From: an uncultured Clostridia bacterium
GTDB lineage: Bacteria; Bacillota; Clostridia; Oscillospirales; UMGS1783
Length of the DNA: 7,332 nt
Assembly: GCA_937892635.1 (NCBI GenBank)
Contig: CALBKB010000017.1
Coordinates: 1-7,332 of the forward strand
Direction: 5' to 3'
Shown here: in pieces, positions 5,707 through 7,332 of the stretch
Position numbering within the stretch: position 1 is the first letter of the stretch
Layout: every line of letters begins with the position of its first letter
Notes under the pieces: model-generated
The model's database searches: none
What the model was told of the DNA's origin: nothing
What the model saw: only the letters and a program-made list of their open reading frames with translations
Translations under genes and position numbers: made by a program

Positions 5707-6570
5707 TTACTTATCGACAGAATTCGATTCTTTTTTCTTCTCTTTATGTCCATTGGCCGATGCTTGAAGCACTTTGACTTGATCCTTATGATAAGCTCGC
5801 GTTTGCCCGTCAGGGTCATCGGCCCGCCGCACCTTAAGCATGCCGCGTAATAAATTCACGTCAACAACATGCCCCTTATAATCGGGCGTTTCCACATAGG
5901 CACCCACACCGGGCGTCGAACGGGTCAAATCCTCATAAGCGTCCTGCTCATATTTTAAGCAGCACATCAAGCGACCGCATGTTCCCGAAATCTTGGCCGG
6001 ATTGAGTGACAAGCCCTGCTCTTTGGCCATTTTAATGGAAACCGGTACAAACTCATCCAAAAATTGGGTGCAGCAAAACTCCTTGCCGCAAATACCCAAA
6101 CCGCCCTGCATCTTAGCTTCATCACGCACACCGATCTGACGCAACTCAATGCGAGTTTTAAACCGAGCCGCCAAATCCTTGACTAATTCGCGAAAATCGA
6201 CGCGACCATCGGCCGTGAAATAGAAAAGCAACTTATTGCCGTCAAAGGTATATTCGACATCGACCAGCTTCATTTCCAGCCCATGCTCAGCAATGACAGC
6301 TTCGCAAATATCCATCGTTTCTTTTTCTTTGATGCGATTCTTTTCGGCCGTTTCCTTATCCTTATCGGTAGCTAGGCGCAAAACCTTTTTCAGCGGTGCA
6401 ACAACCGAGCTGTCTTCCACCATCTTGGACTCCATAACCACTTCGCCCATTTCCAGGCCACGGGCCGTTTTTACGATCACCTGATCGCCCATCTTAATAT
6501 CCAAATTATCGGGCGAGAAATAATAGGTCTTTCCCACCTTTTTGAATTTAATTCCAACTACTTCGGTCAA
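5707..6570 (-). CDS. ricT: PSP1-domain protein RicT (YaaT), RNA maturation/sporulation-type regulator
   Basis: Member of the PSP1/YaaT family. In B. subtilis, RicT forms a complex with RicA and RicF that carries [4Fe-4S] clusters and promotes RNase Y-dependent mRNA maturation. The 287-residue protein begins TEVVGIKFKKVGKTYYF. The PSP1 core carries the family cysteine pattern GICGKEFCC (Cys161, Cys166, Cys167), then SIKMAKEQGLSLNPAKISG, then CGRLMCCLKYE (Cys198, Cys203, Cys204). The tail from about residue 270 is rich in Lys, Glu and Ser and looks disordered. I chose TTG 6570 because GGAGG lies 7 bases upstream and the TTG overlaps the holB stop as TTGA, a classic coupling arrangement. In-frame ATG codons at 6588 and further upstream would add holB-shadow residues. 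The holB-ricT pair is conserved in Bacillota. The ricA and ricF partners are not in this window. Confidence 0.93.
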   Translation of the reverse strand: MTEVVGIKFKKVGKTYYFSPDNLDIKMGDQVIVKTARGLEMGEVVMESKMVEDSSVVAPLKKVLRLATDKDKETAEKNRIKEKETMDICEAVIAEHGLEMKLVDVEYTFDGNKLLFYFTADGRVDFRELVKDLAARFKTRIELRQIGVRDEAKMQGGLGICGKEFCCTQFLDEFVPVSIKMAKEQGLSLNPAKISGTCGRLMCCLKYEQDAYEDLTRSTPGVGAYVETPDYKGHVVDVNLLRGMLKVRRADDPDGQTRAYHKDQVKVLQASANGHKEKKKESNSVDK

Positions 6571-7332
6571 GAAACCGCCTCCAAACATGTTATAGAAAAA
6601 TATGCCGCGCACAGCCCCACGTTGCCCGCATTTTCCAAGCGGGACAAGGTTGAGCACGCCGCTTCATATAAAGCAAGCGCCTGCATCCCTACCGATCCGC
6701 CGCCGATTGCCGTTTGATTGGTCAAGGCAATAAATTCAGCCATAAACGCCATCGCTTTCCCGCGTTCACCGTCAAACCCCTTCTCAATCAACAGCGAGAC
6801 CTGCATTTCATCCTTGTTCAAGCAAGCCTCAAGCAACTCTCGCGCCACAGAGCCGATCGCCGCAGCTTTACGATCTTCCTGCATGGTGATCTCTACAACT
6901 CGTGAACGGATCGTATCAATAATGCCTCGCCGATTCGATACGGCCAACAGAAAGAAAACACCCGCGGGCGGTTGCTCCAATATCTTCAAAAAGGCATTCT
7001 GTGCCGCTTCGGTCATGATTTGTGCCTGTTCAACAATATAAACTTTTCGGTCGCAATCATTCGGGAGTACCAAAGCATCCAGACGCATCTCACGAATCTG
7101 ATCCACCTGAATACTGGTCTTGCCGACAATATGGATCACGTCGGGGTGTATTCCCTTTATATTCTTACGACAGTGCGGGCAATCGCCGCATGACGGAAAA
7201 GTATGTTGATCACAAACGATAGACGCGGCAATCTCCTTGGCCACATCAACCGCGCGATCAGAAACGATCATCATGGCATGCGCAACTTTGCCGGCCGCAA
7301 ACATTTTCTCCAAACGCCGCGCAACGGCATGC
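6567..7332 (-). CDS. holB: DNA polymerase III delta' subunit (HolB), N-terminus cut by window edge
   Basis: Clamp-loader subunit that helps load the sliding clamp during chromosome replication. The frame stays open to the right edge: six sense codons precede the TTG at 7313, so that TTG is an internal codon and the real start lies outside the window. 254 residues are visible, against roughly 300-330 in the family. Evidence is the zinc-binding region (a Cys, then SCGDCPHC, four cysteines), the following GIHPDVIHI segment, VYIVEQAQIMTEAAQNAFLKILEQPP (the sensor-region helix, shown here as key words only), and TIRSRV, the equivalent of the SRC arginine motif. The P-loop region, expected soon after HAMMIVSD, has no glycine-rich GxxGxGKT; this fits a delta' subunit that does not bind ATP. 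The stop codon overlaps the ricT start by 4 bases. In B. subtilis the upstream neighbours would include tmk, which is not visible here. Confidence 0.92.
   Translation of the reverse strand, partial: HAVARRLEKMFAAGKVAHAMMIVSDRAVDVAKEIAASIVCDQHTFPSCGDCPHCRKNIKGIHPDVIHIVGKTSIQVDQIREMRLDALVLPNDCDRKVYIVEQAQIMTEAAQNAFLKILEQPPAGVFFLLAVSNRRGIIDTIRSRVVEITMQEDRKAAAIGSVARELLEACLNKDEMQVSLLIEKGFDGERGKAMAFMAEFIALTNQTAIGGGSVGMQALALYEAACSTLSRLENAGNVGLCAAYFSITCLEAVS
6578..6582 (-). promoter_or_regulatory. ricT ribosome binding site that decides a TTG start
   Basis: GGAGG on the minus strand lies inside the last codons of holB, 7 bases upstream of TTG 6570. Because it sits downstream of the in-frame ATG at 6588, it cannot serve that ATG and supports the TTG. 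Confidence 0.8.

Noticed and set aside
1..7332. Mobile elements, CRISPR arrays, tRNA or rRNA genes, toxin-antitoxin or defence genes
   Set aside because: I found no long direct or terminal repeats, no spaced repeat array, no RNA gene signature and no protein outside housekeeping families; nearly all bases belong to the eight genes described.

Overview
This is a compact, ordinary-looking chromosomal segment from an anaerobic Gram-positive-type bacterium, most likely Bacillota (Clostridia or Negativicutes). Three things point there: the gene order holB-ricT-trmN6-rsmI, as in the Bacillus subtilis holB-yaaT-yabA-yabB-yazA-yabC cluster; a clostridial-type 56-residue 2[4Fe-4S] ferredoxin; and strong GGAGG ribosome binding sites with sigma-A-like promoters. 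A genus cannot be named from the sequence alone. Every gene I can support lies on the minus strand, so transcription runs from right to left.

Layout in the direction of transcription. (1) 7332-5707: the C-terminal part of holB (DNA polymerase III delta'), cut by the right window edge, overlaps ricT (PSP1 domain, RNA maturation factor) by 4 bases. (2) 5696-5415: a self-contained ferredoxin unit with promoter, 56-codon gene and a strong intrinsic terminator. (3) 5402-3851: trmN6-like tRNA methyltransferase and rsmI 16S rRNA methyltransferase, 1 base apart. (4) 3812-2361: a clear promoter (TTGAAA-N17-TATAAT), a leader, murA (first committed step of peptidoglycan synthesis) and an intrinsic terminator. 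(5) 2349-1: walJ-like metallo-beta-lactamase-fold protein, then 2 bases later a phosphoglucomutase/phosphomannomutase running off the left edge.

The genes are housekeeping: replication clamp loading, mRNA/tRNA/rRNA maturation, electron transfer, wall precursor synthesis and sugar-phosphate metabolism. There is no mobile element, CRISPR array, RNA gene or evident defence or biosynthetic system, and no gene-free stretch over 300 bases; the longest gap is 165 bases, upstream of murA. I do not see a new multi-gene system.

The less routine points are local. The ferredoxin unit sits in the slot that yabA has in B. subtilis. Two terminator U-tracts run directly into the ribosome binding site of the next gene (trmN6 and walJ). 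ricT and probably murA start at TTG. The MurA catalytic loop appears one residue longer than usual.
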